From Campylobacteraceae bacterium (GTDB lineage: Bacteria; Campylobacterota; Campylobacteria; Campylobacterales; Sulfurovaceae), in the NCBI GenBank assembly GCA_027063105.1, contig JAMOSL010000136.1:1-7701 (forward strand): a stretch of 7,701 nt of DNA, in the 5' to 3' direction. The position numbers were made by a program, and so were the translations under genes. The notes under the pieces were generated by a model that did not search any database, was not told the DNA's origin, and was given only the letters and a program-made list of their open reading frames with translations. Shown here piece by piece: positions 1-6,928 of this stretch (the stretch's first letter is position 1; every line of letters begins with the position of its first letter).

Positions 1-775
1 TCTTCATAAAATATCGTGGTTCGTAAGCACCTATAGGAAGAATTGCTATATCAATATCAAAAAGTTCTGAAATATCTTTAAAGTGAGAAGAGTAAGCTGT
101 ATCTCCTGCAAAATATATAGTTTTATTTTTTGTTTTAATAATATAACTTCCCCATAATACTTTATCGACATCAAAGGCTGTTCTTCTATACCAATGATAT
201 GATGGCAGAAAATAAATCTTAAAATCTTCATTAATAGAATATTCTTGATACCAACCAGCCTCTTCAGTTTTTATAGTAGGATTCATAGACTTAATATCTT
301 CGCTCATTCCTAGTGGTATCAATGCAAATGAATTATCAAACTCTTTGATAGTATTTTTATCTAAATGATCATAATGTCCATGACTAACTAAAACATAATC
401 TGGCTTTATTTTATCAATATCAATAGGTAACTCTGTTAATCTTTTTATAAATGGTGGAGAGGTTAAACAAGGATCTGTTATTATCTTTTTACCATTTATT
501 TGAATTAAAAAACTTGCATGACCCAACCATAATATAAAATCATCATTTGAATCTAAGAGATTTTCATCTTTTAGAACCTTCAATTCATATTTTTCCCTCT
601 TTTTCTCTAAACTTTTAGGATTTTTTGATAATTTCCATTTAAGAATATCTCCTAATTTTTTACTACCTGAATTACCATGAATATTTAAAAATCTATTATT
701 TTTATATTCATTTCCAAGATAATCTTTTTTTATAGTTCTTAAATTTTTATTACTTAAATATGATATATCTTCCAT
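1..775 (-). CDS. NAPE-PLD/RomA-like metallo-beta-lactamase-fold hydrolase, C-terminus cut by window edge
   Basis: The open frame starts at ATG 773-775 and is still open at base 1, giving 258 codons with the 3' end missing. An in-frame TAA at 788-790 and no other ATG nearby fix the start. The motifs are those of the metallo-beta-lactamase superfamily: GHASF with H86, TDPCL around D101, SHGHYDHLD at 131-139 (HxHxDH ligands H132, H134, D136, H137), PSYHW with H194, and FAGDT with D225. The block LLWGS-like 207-210 and the stretch IGAYEPRYFM (248-257) are typical of the branch containing N-acyl-phosphatidylethanolamine phospholipase D and bacterial RomA. Known family members are zinc hydrolases, some acting on phospholipids; the substrate here is unknown. 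The last metal-ligand histidine should lie beyond the window. No signal peptide or membrane segment is visible, so a cytoplasmic protein is likely. It begins 7 bases after the hsp20-like gene and is probably co-transcribed with it. No strong Shine-Dalgarno is seen (only GAGAT, rather far upstream). Confidence 0.9.
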   Translation of the reverse strand, partial: MEDISYLSNKNLRTIKKDYLGNEYKNNRFLNIHGNSGSKKLGDILKWKLSKNPKSLEKKREKYELKVLKDENLLDSNDDFILWLGHASFLIQINGKKIITDPCLTSPPFIKRLTELPIDIDKIKPDYVLVSHGHYDHLDKNTIKEFDNSFALIPLGMSEDIKSMNPTIKTEEAGWYQEYSINEDFKIYFLPSYHWYRRTAFDVDKVLWGSYIIKTKNKTIYFAGDTAYSSHFKDISELFDIDIAILPIGAYEPRYFMK

Positions 776-782
776 CAGTATT

Positions 783-1283
783 CTATTTTATCTCAATAGA
801 TTGAGAAGACTTCTCTTTTATATCTTTTTTAGGAATAATTATCTTTAGAATGCCATCTTTATATTCTGTCGTTAATTTAGTAGTGTTTATATTTCTAGGT
901 AAAGTTATAACTTTCTCAAATTTGCCATAAAATATCTCTTTTCTTACATATGTTTGATTTGAATCATGCTCTGAACTCTTCTTTTCACCTTTTAATTTAA
1001 GAATATTTCCATCTTCTATTGATAAATCTAAATCTGCTTTACTCATTCCTGCTAAATCAAATGTAATTATAAATTTATTTTTTAATTCTTCAATATTAAA
1101 TTTTGGATAATCAAAATTATCAACATTATCAAATCTATGATTAACACGAGATTTTATCATCGAATTAAAATAACCATTCATTCTATCAAACTCACTATCC
1201 ATACTATTAGATATAAACATACCAGCATTTACTGTTATAGAAAACATTGATATTGTAACTAATCCTAAAATTGCTTTTTTCAT
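783..1283 (-). CDS. Hsp20/alpha-crystallin family small heat-shock protein with N-terminal signal peptide
   Basis: This is a 166-residue protein. Residues 1-20 look like a Sec signal peptide: K2 K3, a hydrophobic core A4-I16, then V-N-A with likely cleavage after A20. Residues about 58-152 form an alpha-crystallin domain: IITFDLAGMSKADLDLSIED at 72-91, LKLKGEKK at 95-102, FEKVITLPRNI at 122-132 and the signature GILKIIIPK at 144-152. The C-terminal tail ends with the I-x-I motif (I163-E-I165) that docks sHSP subunits in oligomers. The family consists of ATP-independent holdase chaperones, normally cytoplasmic. The leader suggests this one works in the periplasm (inference). AAGGA (1290-1294) lies 6 bases before the ATG and supports the start. 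The gene follows ispH on the same strand after 121 bases and precedes the metallo-hydrolase gene by 7 bases. No CIRCE or HAIR operator is visible upstream. Family assignment is firm; export is likely but unproven. Confidence 0.93.
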   Translation of the reverse strand: MKKAILGLVTISMFSITVNAGMFISNSMDSEFDRMNGYFNSMIKSRVNHRFDNVDNFDYPKFNIEELKNKFIITFDLAGMSKADLDLSIEDGNILKLKGEKKSSEHDSNQTYVRKEIFYGKFEKVITLPRNINTTKLTTEYKDGILKIIIPKKDIKEKSSQSIEIK

Positions 1284-1404
1284 AAAAAATCCTTAAAATC
1301 ATTATATTAGGTCTTTATAACCAAAGAGAATAATATAATAAGATTACATAAATATAAATATTTCTATTTTCGTAATTCTTATAATTAAAATATATATAAG
1401 TATT
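1284..1404 (-). promoter_or_regulatory. Intergenic region ispH to hsp20-like gene, probable promoter region
   Basis: These 121 extremely AT-rich bases separate ispH from the hsp20-like gene. They are far longer than the gaps elsewhere in the block, so a separate promoter for the hsp20/hydrolase pair is plausible. On the minus strand, several -10-like hexamers occur: TATAAT at 1301-1306 (very close to the Shine-Dalgarno, so a poor candidate), TATTAT at 1335-1340, and TATAAG at 1378-1383. No matching TTGACA-type -35 is seen, which is common in Campylobacterota. The exact promoter cannot be chosen by eye. No GC-rich hairpin with a T-run is visible, so read-through from ispH is also possible. Confidence 0.4.
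1340..1380. repeat. Imperfect inverted repeat with inner perfect palindrome
   Basis: The outer arms aagattac (1340-1347) and gtaattctt (1372-1380) pair with one bulged base. Inside lies a perfect 6-bp dyad, aaatat (1350-1355) and atattt (1358-1363), around two bases. It sits in the gap upstream of the hsp20-like gene and could be an operator or part of a leader structure. It could also be chance, because the region is almost pure A and T. There is no T-run right after it in the minus direction, so an intrinsic terminator is unlikely. Confidence 0.3.
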
Positions 1405-2238
1405 CTAAACTATTTTAGATATTTCATCAATTACATTCTGTACAATCCAGTCGGGAGTTGATGCTCCTGCTGATATGCCACACAATTTTTTACCTATAAA
1501 CCACTCTGAAATCAACTCTGTTTCATTCTCTATTAAATAACTATCTTTACAGTTATGTTTACAAATTAAATAAAGTTGTTTTGTATTTGATGAATGTTTT
1601 CCACCAATTACAATCATAATATCTGCTTTTTTTGCTAAATCTGATGCAGAATCTTGATTTTCAAATGTTGCATTACATATTGTATTAAAAATCCTAACCT
1701 CTTTATTCTTTAAAATTAGAGCTGATGTTATTTTTAAAAAATCTTCTGGTTTTCTTGTGGTTTGAGCAACTACTGCAACTTTTGACTTAAGAGGTAAATT
1801 ATCTAATTCACTTTCTTCTAAGACTATAAAGGCATCTTTTAAATCTTTTGCATAACTAACTACACCTTTTATCTCTGGATGATTTTTATCTCCAAATATA
1901 ACAATACTATATCCCTCGAAACTCATCTTCTCTACAATTTTTTGAGGAGTTGTAACATAAGGACAAGTTGCATCTATAATATCTGTTTTATACTCTTTTA
2001 ATACTTCTAACTCTTTTTTAGGAATACCATGAGTTCTAATCACTATTTTATCATTATCTTCAACATCATCAAGAGAATTTGCTAAACCAATATTAAAACC
2101 ATCTTTTAATCTTTTAATCTCATCTTTATTATGAATAAGTGGTCCATAAGTTTTACTGTTTGGTGTCTCTTCAGCTATCTTTATAGCTCTTTTCACACCA
2201 AAACAAAAGCCATAAGATGATGCTAATTCTATTTTCAT
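1405..2238 (-). CDS. ispH: 4-hydroxy-3-methylbut-2-enyl diphosphate (HMBPP) reductase
   Basis: IspH (LytB) is the iron-sulfur enzyme that reduces HMBPP to isopentenyl and dimethylallyl diphosphate, the last step of the MEP isoprenoid pathway in the cytosol. The 277-residue protein is close to full family length for this lineage. The three cluster-binding cysteines are visible: C12 in YGFCFGVKRA, C92 in DATCPYV and C188 in NTICNAT. Substrate-pocket residues follow the family pattern: H36 (GPLIHN), H70 (RTHG), H120 with E122 (GDKNHPE), T160/T161 (AQTTR), S216-S217-N218 (KHSSNTK) and S260 (SAGASTPDW). The start ATG (2236-2238) overlaps the aroA stop by 4 bases (ATGA). AGAGG lies 7 bases upstream of it inside aroA. 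The gene is the last of the tightly coupled block. In C. jejuni rpsA comes next (from memory); here it does not. Confidence 0.98.
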   Translation of the reverse strand: MKIELASSYGFCFGVKRAIKIAEETPNSKTYGPLIHNKDEIKRLKDGFNIGLANSLDDVEDNDKIVIRTHGIPKKELEVLKEYKTDIIDATCPYVTTPQKIVEKMSFEGYSIVIFGDKNHPEIKGVVSYAKDLKDAFIVLEESELDNLPLKSKVAVVAQTTRKPEDFLKITSALILKNKEVRIFNTICNATFENQDSASDLAKKADIMIVIGGKHSSNTKQLYLICKHNCKDSYLIENETELISEWFIGKKLCGISAGASTPDWIVQNVIDEISKIV

Positions 2239-3521
2239 TTTGACACCTCTGTAATTTGCGATAATATATTAAAAAAGTTAGGAAAAGATGTATCAATGCA
2301 ATCTATATCTTCTATAGTCATACCATTAATTAATCCTGCAATTGCAAAACTCATAGCAATTCTATGGTCTCCGTGACTATTAATTGTAGAATACTTTATA
2401 TCCCCACCAATAACACTGTATCCATCTTCTACCTCTATTGTCTTAACTCCACAAGCATTTAATCCAGAAACAACACTAGAAATTCTATCACTCTCTTTTA
2501 CTCTAAGTTCTTTAGCATTTTTAATTTCACTTGTTCCATTAGAAAGTGCCATAGCAATAGATAAAGCTGGTAACTCATCAATTAACCAAGAGATATTATC
2601 TTCTACAGTAATTGAATGCAATTTACCGTTATAAGATACTTCTATATCTCCTATTGGTTCATATAAATTATCTTTTTGAATATAATCTATCTTTGCACCC
2701 ATTCTTGCCAATATTTTATATGCTTCTATTCTTGTAGGGTTTAGAGTTACATTCTTTATAACTACTTTTGCATTAGGAGTAATAGCTGATGCAACTGCAA
2801 AGAAAAACCCACTAGAAGGATCTGCTGGAACAGTTATATTCAAAGGGTCTAAAGGTTTTGTTAACGGTTCAATCTCTATCCAATTATCCACACTATTTAT
2901 ACTAGCACCCATACCTCTTAACATTCTTTCTGTATGGTCACGACTAAGTTCATTCTCTTGATAATAACTCTTTGAATCTCCTCTTAATCCTGCCAAAATT
3001 AAAGCTGATTTTACTTGAGCTGAATCTATTGGAGATTTGTAACGAAAAGATTTCAACTCTCCTCCTCTAATACATAAAGGAGCTAGATTTCCATTCTCTC
3101 GTCCATCAATTTTTGCTCCAATCTCTCTAAGAGGTTTTGCAACTCTATTCATAGGACGATTACGAAGATATTTATCTCCACTTAATACAAATGAACCGTT
3201 AATTCCAGAAAGTAGTCCTGCATATAAACGCATACCTGTACCTGCATTACCACAATCCAATACATCATTGGGTTCTTTAAGATATTTAGGAGGGATAATC
3301 TCTATATTACTACCATTTCGTTTAACAATAGCTCCTAATTGAGCTGTAATTGCTAAAGAGTTTAGAGTATCTTCGCCTAATAAAAAATTACTAATATTAG
3401 ATGGTTTATCACTTAATAAAGAGAACATTGCACATCTATGAGATATTGATTTATCTGGAGCAATATCTTCACAGATTAAATTAAATTCTTTGGATATAGG
3501 TTTTATAATTGCTTTATTCAT
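2235..3521 (-). CDS. aroA: 3-phosphoshikimate 1-carboxyvinyltransferase (EPSP synthase)
   Basis: AroA condenses shikimate-3-phosphate with phosphoenolpyruvate to EPSP, the sixth step of the shikimate pathway to chorismate and aromatic amino acids. The 428 residues match the usual length. Visible active-site blocks are DKSISHR (23-29), LDCGNAGTGMRL (88-99), NRPMNR (121-126), SAQVK (167-171), RDHTER (194-199), NPTR (261-264), IDELPALSIA (314-323, catalytic D315), LRVKESDR (339-346, E343) and HGDHRIAMSFA (383-393). RDHTE, SAQVK and NxTR resemble the motif set described for class II EPSP synthases, while the first motif reads P-D-K-S rather than G-D-K-S. The glycine in NAGTGMR (G94) is the ordinary glyphosate-contact type rather than the alanine of the CP4 enzyme. 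The ATG overlaps the pheT stop by 4 bases and its own TGA overlaps the ispH start by 4, so expression is coupled. Assignment is firm. Confidence 0.98.
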   Translation of the reverse strand: MNKAIIKPISKEFNLICEDIAPDKSISHRCAMFSLLSDKPSNISNFLLGEDTLNSLAITAQLGAIVKRNGSNIEIIPPKYLKEPNDVLDCGNAGTGMRLYAGLLSGINGSFVLSGDKYLRNRPMNRVAKPLREIGAKIDGRENGNLAPLCIRGGELKSFRYKSPIDSAQVKSALILAGLRGDSKSYYQENELSRDHTERMLRGMGASINSVDNWIEIEPLTKPLDPLNITVPADPSSGFFFAVASAITPNAKVVIKNVTLNPTRIEAYKILARMGAKIDYIQKDNLYEPIGDIEVSYNGKLHSITVEDNISWLIDELPALSIAMALSNGTSEIKNAKELRVKESDRISSVVSGLNACGVKTIEVEDGYSVIGGDIKYSTINSHGDHRIAMSFAIAGLINGMTIEDIDCIDTSFPNFFNILSQITEVSK

Positions 3522-5854
3522 CTCAATGTTGCCCTACATTCTCTTTCTACTGTTGACATAACAATACCCATCACAATATCTATATCTTTATCTTTTAAAG
3601 TTTTTTGGAGAGATTGAATAAAGAATCTAATAGTTAAACTTTTCTTATCTCCTAACTCTTCATCTTGATATACATCTATAGGATAATATGATCTTAATAT
3701 ATCTAAATCAAGTTTTGATATAATATCTCTTATTTTTGAATAATCTAAAGATGCATCTACAACTATACTTAAATCTTTATATACACCTTGAAATTTAGAT
3801 ATGGGTTTAGCATTTATATGTTTTGGTAAAAGAGCTTCTAAATCAATTTCTGCAAAAAAGGTATCAGGGATTCCATAATTATTTTGAGCTGTTGGATGAA
3901 GTTTACTTACATATCCACATCTTCTACCATTATATATAATATCAGCAGATTGATATGGATGAATCAATCCATTATGTTCTTTACAAGCCACTAATTTAAA
4001 ATCTCCAATAACTAAGGATAATCTTTTTATGAATGAAGCGAAATCTACTTTTATTGGTTTTCCACTATTATAAACACTCTCTAAATCATTCTGTCCAGAC
4101 CAAACCATTGTAAATTTATCTTCCTGTTGTCGCATTTCATTAAATACTGCTCCAATCTCAAAAAGTCCAATAAACTTAGCTGTATAATTTACATTTCTCT
4201 TTACTGCTTCTAATAAATTTATTAAAATAGTACTTCGTAAAGTATTCATATCTTCTGCAATTGGATTAAGTAGTTCTAGTTTTCTATTTGTACATCCGAA
4301 ACCATATTTAGATAATGTCTTACAATCACTAAATATATAACTTACATTTTCATATAATCCAACAGAAACGGCTCTATGTCTCAACGACTTTTTAAAGTTA
4401 TATATATTTGTTGTGTTATTTAATCTATTTTTTTCTACAAAAGATAATGGCTTTGAAGGAATGTTATTAATTCCAACTATTCTAACAATCTCTTCGGTTA
4501 TATCCTGAATATTTTTAATATCATGTCTAAATCTAGGAATTATAGAAACAAAACTATCTCCCGAACTATTATTTATTTCAAATCCTAAAGAAGTAAGAAT
4601 AGACATAATATCTCTTTTGCTAATATCTTTTCCTATGATTGAATTAATATCATTAATGTTGACACCTAAACGGATACTTTCCCAATCAGATGTAACACTT
4701 AGATAACCCTCATAACATTTACAAGAAGAATATTCTTCTAATATTTTAGCAACAAATTCTAATCCAAAGCCAATATCTGGTTCACTACCTCTTGAAGTTT
4801 TATAATATAGGTCATCTTTATTATATGAACCATTAGATACAGCCTCAACCAAAGTATCAGGATATATATAACTAGCCTCTAAAAGAATCAATGAATCTTC
4901 ACTTGTTGCAATAGTTGAAGAGTCTTGGTTAACACCTAAGATAGATAATTCTTTATCTTTAGAACGGATAGAAACAATACCATCTTTAATAGGTTCAACT
5001 TTTAGTTTTATTCTATCTTGATCATTTTTTAAACTCTCAGCATTATATCCTCTAAGTATTACACCTGTCGTATGTGTTGCATAAGCCAAAACATTGGATA
5101 AATCATCTCCCAACTTTATATTTATCATAGATAAACGAAAATTTAGCAAAAATGATGTATTTATTGTAGTTATATTAGCAAGTACATAACTCAAATCACC
5201 ATTAATATTACCTTTTGATTGAATATCTGCAACTCTTGCTACACCTAATTTTTCCTTATGTGTACTTTGATATGAAAATGGAATAATTTCTTTTTGTAAA
5301 GCTACACTCAAATCTCTGGCAACTCCATGAATACTAAGACAATCTCCCCGATTAGCAGTTAATTCCAGTTCTATCAGTGTATCTGTAAGACTTTTATAAC
5401 TTCCTAATTCCTTCCCAACGATAAGTTCACCAATACTATCATCTAAAACCATAATACCTTTGCCCATATCTGGAAGCCCTAATTCGCTTGATGCACATAC
5501 CATTCCTGCACTATCAATTCCACGAAGCACAGCATCTTTTATCTCAAAATTTTCAGGAAGAACTGCTCCAACCATTGCTACAGCTACAAACGAAGCATCT
5601 ACAACATTAGAAGCACCACAAACTATCTGTTTAGTATCTTCTTCTCCAACATCAATTTGACAAACATTTAATTTATCAGCATCTGGATGTTTTTCACAAG
5701 ATAAAATCTTACCAACAACAACTTTTTTAGGAATACTATAAGTATTTATACTATCAACTTCAAGTCCTATAGAGTTAAAAGTTTCATATAATTTTTTGTT
5801 TGAGACCTCATCAAGATTAACAAACTCACTTAACCAATTTTTTGTAACTATCAT
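3518..5854 (-). CDS. pheT: Phenylalanyl-tRNA synthetase beta subunit
   Basis: PheT is the beta chain of the cytosolic alpha2-beta2 enzyme that charges tRNA-Phe; it binds tRNA and usually carries the editing site. The 778 residues are normal family length. Domain order: N-terminal segment (1-38); EMAP/OB-type tRNA-binding domain (about 39-148, VVVGKILSCEKHPDADKL at 45-62); ELTANRGDCLS (164-174); B3/B4 region (about 205-370); B5 domain (about 390-465, RFRHDIKNIQDITEE at 441-455); catalytic-like core (about 475-680, LLNPIAEDMNTLRST at 528-542); and C-terminal anticodon-binding FDX-ACB domain (about 685-777, KDLSIVV at 693-699). The B3/B4 region departs from the E. coli pattern: the PMHAFD-type and TDAS-type editing blocks are not recognisable (see findings). 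The ATG overlaps the pheS stop by 4 bases; GGAG lies 8 bases upstream. The stop overlaps the aroA start by 4 bases. Confidence 0.98.
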   Translation of the reverse strand: MIVTKNWLSEFVNLDEVSNKKLYETFNSIGLEVDSINTYSIPKKVVVGKILSCEKHPDADKLNVCQIDVGEEDTKQIVCGASNVVDASFVAVAMVGAVLPENFEIKDAVLRGIDSAGMVCASSELGLPDMGKGIMVLDDSIGELIVGKELGSYKSLTDTLIELELTANRGDCLSIHGVARDLSVALQKEIIPFSYQSTHKEKLGVARVADIQSKGNINGDLSYVLANITTINTSFLLNFRLSMINIKLGDDLSNVLAYATHTTGVILRGYNAESLKNDQDRIKLKVEPIKDGIVSIRSKDKELSILGVNQDSSTIATSEDSLILLEASYIYPDTLVEAVSNGSYNKDDLYYKTSRGSEPDIGFGLEFVAKILEEYSSCKCYEGYLSVTSDWESIRLGVNINDINSIIGKDISKRDIMSILTSLGFEINNSSGDSFVSIIPRFRHDIKNIQDITEEIVRIVGINNIPSKPLSFVEKNRLNNTTNIYNFKKSLRHRAVSVGLYENVSYIFSDCKTLSKYGFGCTNRKLELLNPIAEDMNTLRSTILINLLEAVKRNVNYTAKFIGLFEIGAVFNEMRQQEDKFTMVWSGQNDLESVYNSGKPIKVDFASFIKRLSLVIGDFKLVACKEHNGLIHPYQSADIIYNGRRCGYVSKLHPTAQNNYGIPDTFFAEIDLEALLPKHINAKPISKFQGVYKDLSIVVDASLDYSKIRDIISKLDLDILRSYYPIDVYQDEELGDKKSLTIRFFIQSLQKTLKDKDIDIVMGIVMSTVERECRATLR

Positions 5855-6834
5855 CTAAACTGCTCCAATAGGCGAATATCTCCCTCAAAAAGTGACCTTA
5901 AGTCAGGAATTTTGTGCATAAGCATAGCAAATCTCTCTACACCCAAACCAAATGCGTAACCACTAACATCATCATAACCAACTGCTTTAAATACATTTTG
6001 ATCAACAATTCCACAACCCAATACTTCTAACCAACCCGTATGAGAACATACTCTACATCCATCACCTTTACAAAAGATACAAGATATATCAACTTCTGCT
6101 GATGGCTCTGTAAACGGGAAAAAGCTAGGTCTAAATCTAACTTCAACATCACCAAACATATATTTCAAAAAGTCTTCTAATATAGATTTAAGATTTGCAA
6201 AACTAACTTTATCTTTACTATCAACTACTAAACCTTCTACCTGATGAAACATAGGAGTATGTGTTAAATCATAATCTCTTCTAAAAACTGTTCCAGGAGC
6301 AATCATTCTAATTGGTGGTTTCGTCTCAAGCATTGTTCTAATTTGAACTGGGGATGTATGTGTTCTAAGAAGTCCACCATCTTTAAAATAGAATGTATCT
6401 TGCATATCTCTAGCTGGATGATACTTCGGAAGATTTAAAGCTTCAAAGTTATGAAAATCATCTTCAACCATAGGACCACTTTCAACAGCAAAATTCATAG
6501 CTACGAAATAATCAATAATTTTATCCATAGTCTCCATAACTGGATGCAATGCACCTTTTTTTGATAAAGAACTATAGAGAGAGACATCAATAGCCTCACT
6601 CTTTAACATCTTCTCTATCTCTCTTGCTTTTAATATTTCATATTGAGTATCAAAAGCTTTCTGTAGAGAGGCTTTCTTTTTATTTAATCCCTCTGCAAAT
6701 GCCTTTTTCTCTTTAGGTGGAATATCTTTTAGTTTTGCAAATTCTCCTGCCAATGAACCTTTTTTACCAAATAATTTAACTCTTATACCCTCTAATTCTT
6801 CTAAAGAATTGGTATCTTCTATTGTTTCTAACAT
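5851..6834 (-). CDS. pheS: Phenylalanyl-tRNA synthetase alpha subunit
   Basis: PheS is the catalytic alpha chain of cytosolic phenylalanyl-tRNA synthetase, working with the adjacent PheT. With the ATG at 6832-6834 it has 327 residues, the usual size. Visible parts: N-terminal coiled-coil region (about 1-85); GALHPV (94-99); HPARDMQDTFY (139-149); class II motif 2 with FRRDYDLTHTPMFHQVEG (184-201); RPSFFPFTEPSAEVD (235-249); C252-x2-C255-x4-C260-x2-C263 zinc-knuckle-like insertion; GWLEVLGCG (267-275); and motif 3, SGYAFGLGVERFAML (291-305). The frame stays open for 54 codons upstream, but that part runs through the divergent gene's start and resembles no PheS. AGAGG (6846-6850) is 11 bases from this ATG and 5 bases from an in-frame TTG at 6838-6840. 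A two-residue-longer TTG start is therefore a real alternative. First gene of the coupled operon; a TATAAT lies just upstream. Confidence 0.98.
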   Translation of the reverse strand: MLETIEDTNSLEELEGIRVKLFGKKGSLAGEFAKLKDIPPKEKKAFAEGLNKKKASLQKAFDTQYEILKAREIEKMLKSEAIDVSLYSSLSKKGALHPVMETMDKIIDYFVAMNFAVESGPMVEDDFHNFEALNLPKYHPARDMQDTFYFKDGGLLRTHTSPVQIRTMLETKPPIRMIAPGTVFRRDYDLTHTPMFHQVEGLVVDSKDKVSFANLKSILEDFLKYMFGDVEVRFRPSFFPFTEPSAEVDISCIFCKGDGCRVCSHTGWLEVLGCGIVDQNVFKAVGYDDVSGYAFGLGVERFAMLMHKIPDLRSLFEGDIRLLEQFR

Positions 6835-6861
6835 ATTCAAAATAACCTCTATTCTACATTT

Positions 6862-6867
6862 ATTATA
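6862..6867 (-). promoter_or_regulatory. Probable -10 element of the pheS-pheT-aroA-ispH operon
   Basis: A perfect TATAAT on the minus strand lies 27 bases before the pheS ATG, which would leave a leader of about 20 bases carrying the AGAGG Shine-Dalgarno. No good -35 is seen; the sequence upstream is T-rich, as usual for Campylobacterota housekeeping promoters. There is no Phe-rich leader peptide or attenuator of the E. coli pheM type in the spacer. The AT-rich background makes chance matches possible. Confidence 0.5.
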
Positions 6868-6887
6868 TGGTATGATTTTATCTAAAA

Positions 6888-6893
6888 TATAAT
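6888..6893 (+). promoter_or_regulatory. Probable -10 element of the YdjM-like gene
   Basis: A perfect TATAAT on the plus strand lies 35 bases before the ATG at 6929. It would start a leader of roughly 28 bases that includes the strong AGGAG Shine-Dalgarno (6919-6923). No clear -35 is seen. It lies only 20 bases from the opposing pheS -10, so the two promoters face away from each other and their polymerase footprints overlap. Confidence 0.45.
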
Positions 6894-6928
6894 AATAGTA
6901 TGATATATATCCATAATTAGGAGAAAAT

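Noticed and set aside
46..231. 61-residue minus-strand open frame
   Set aside because: It lies in another frame inside the metallo-hydrolase gene, whose own frame carries clear family motifs across the same bases.
1284..1404. CIRCE or HAIR heat-shock operator upstream of the hsp20-like gene
   Set aside because: Neither TTAGCACTC/GAGTGCTAA nor CTTGAGT/ACTCAAG half-sites are present.
1405..1418. Small hairpin ctaaa/tttag at the ispH 3' end as terminator
   Set aside because: A five-pair AT-rich stem with no T-run following it on the minus strand is too weak for an intrinsic terminator.
5460..5660. 66-residue plus-strand open frame
   Set aside because: It is antisense to the conserved tRNA-binding domain of pheT, shows no recognisable domain, and is explained as a shadow.
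6835..6928. Possible Phe-rich leader peptide/attenuator for pheST
   Set aside because: The minus strand has no start codon followed by a run of Phe codons and no terminator-like hairpin in this spacer.
6894..6928. LexA/SOS box before the YdjM-like gene
   Set aside because: No CTG-N10-CAG type palindrome is seen, and Campylobacterota generally lack LexA.
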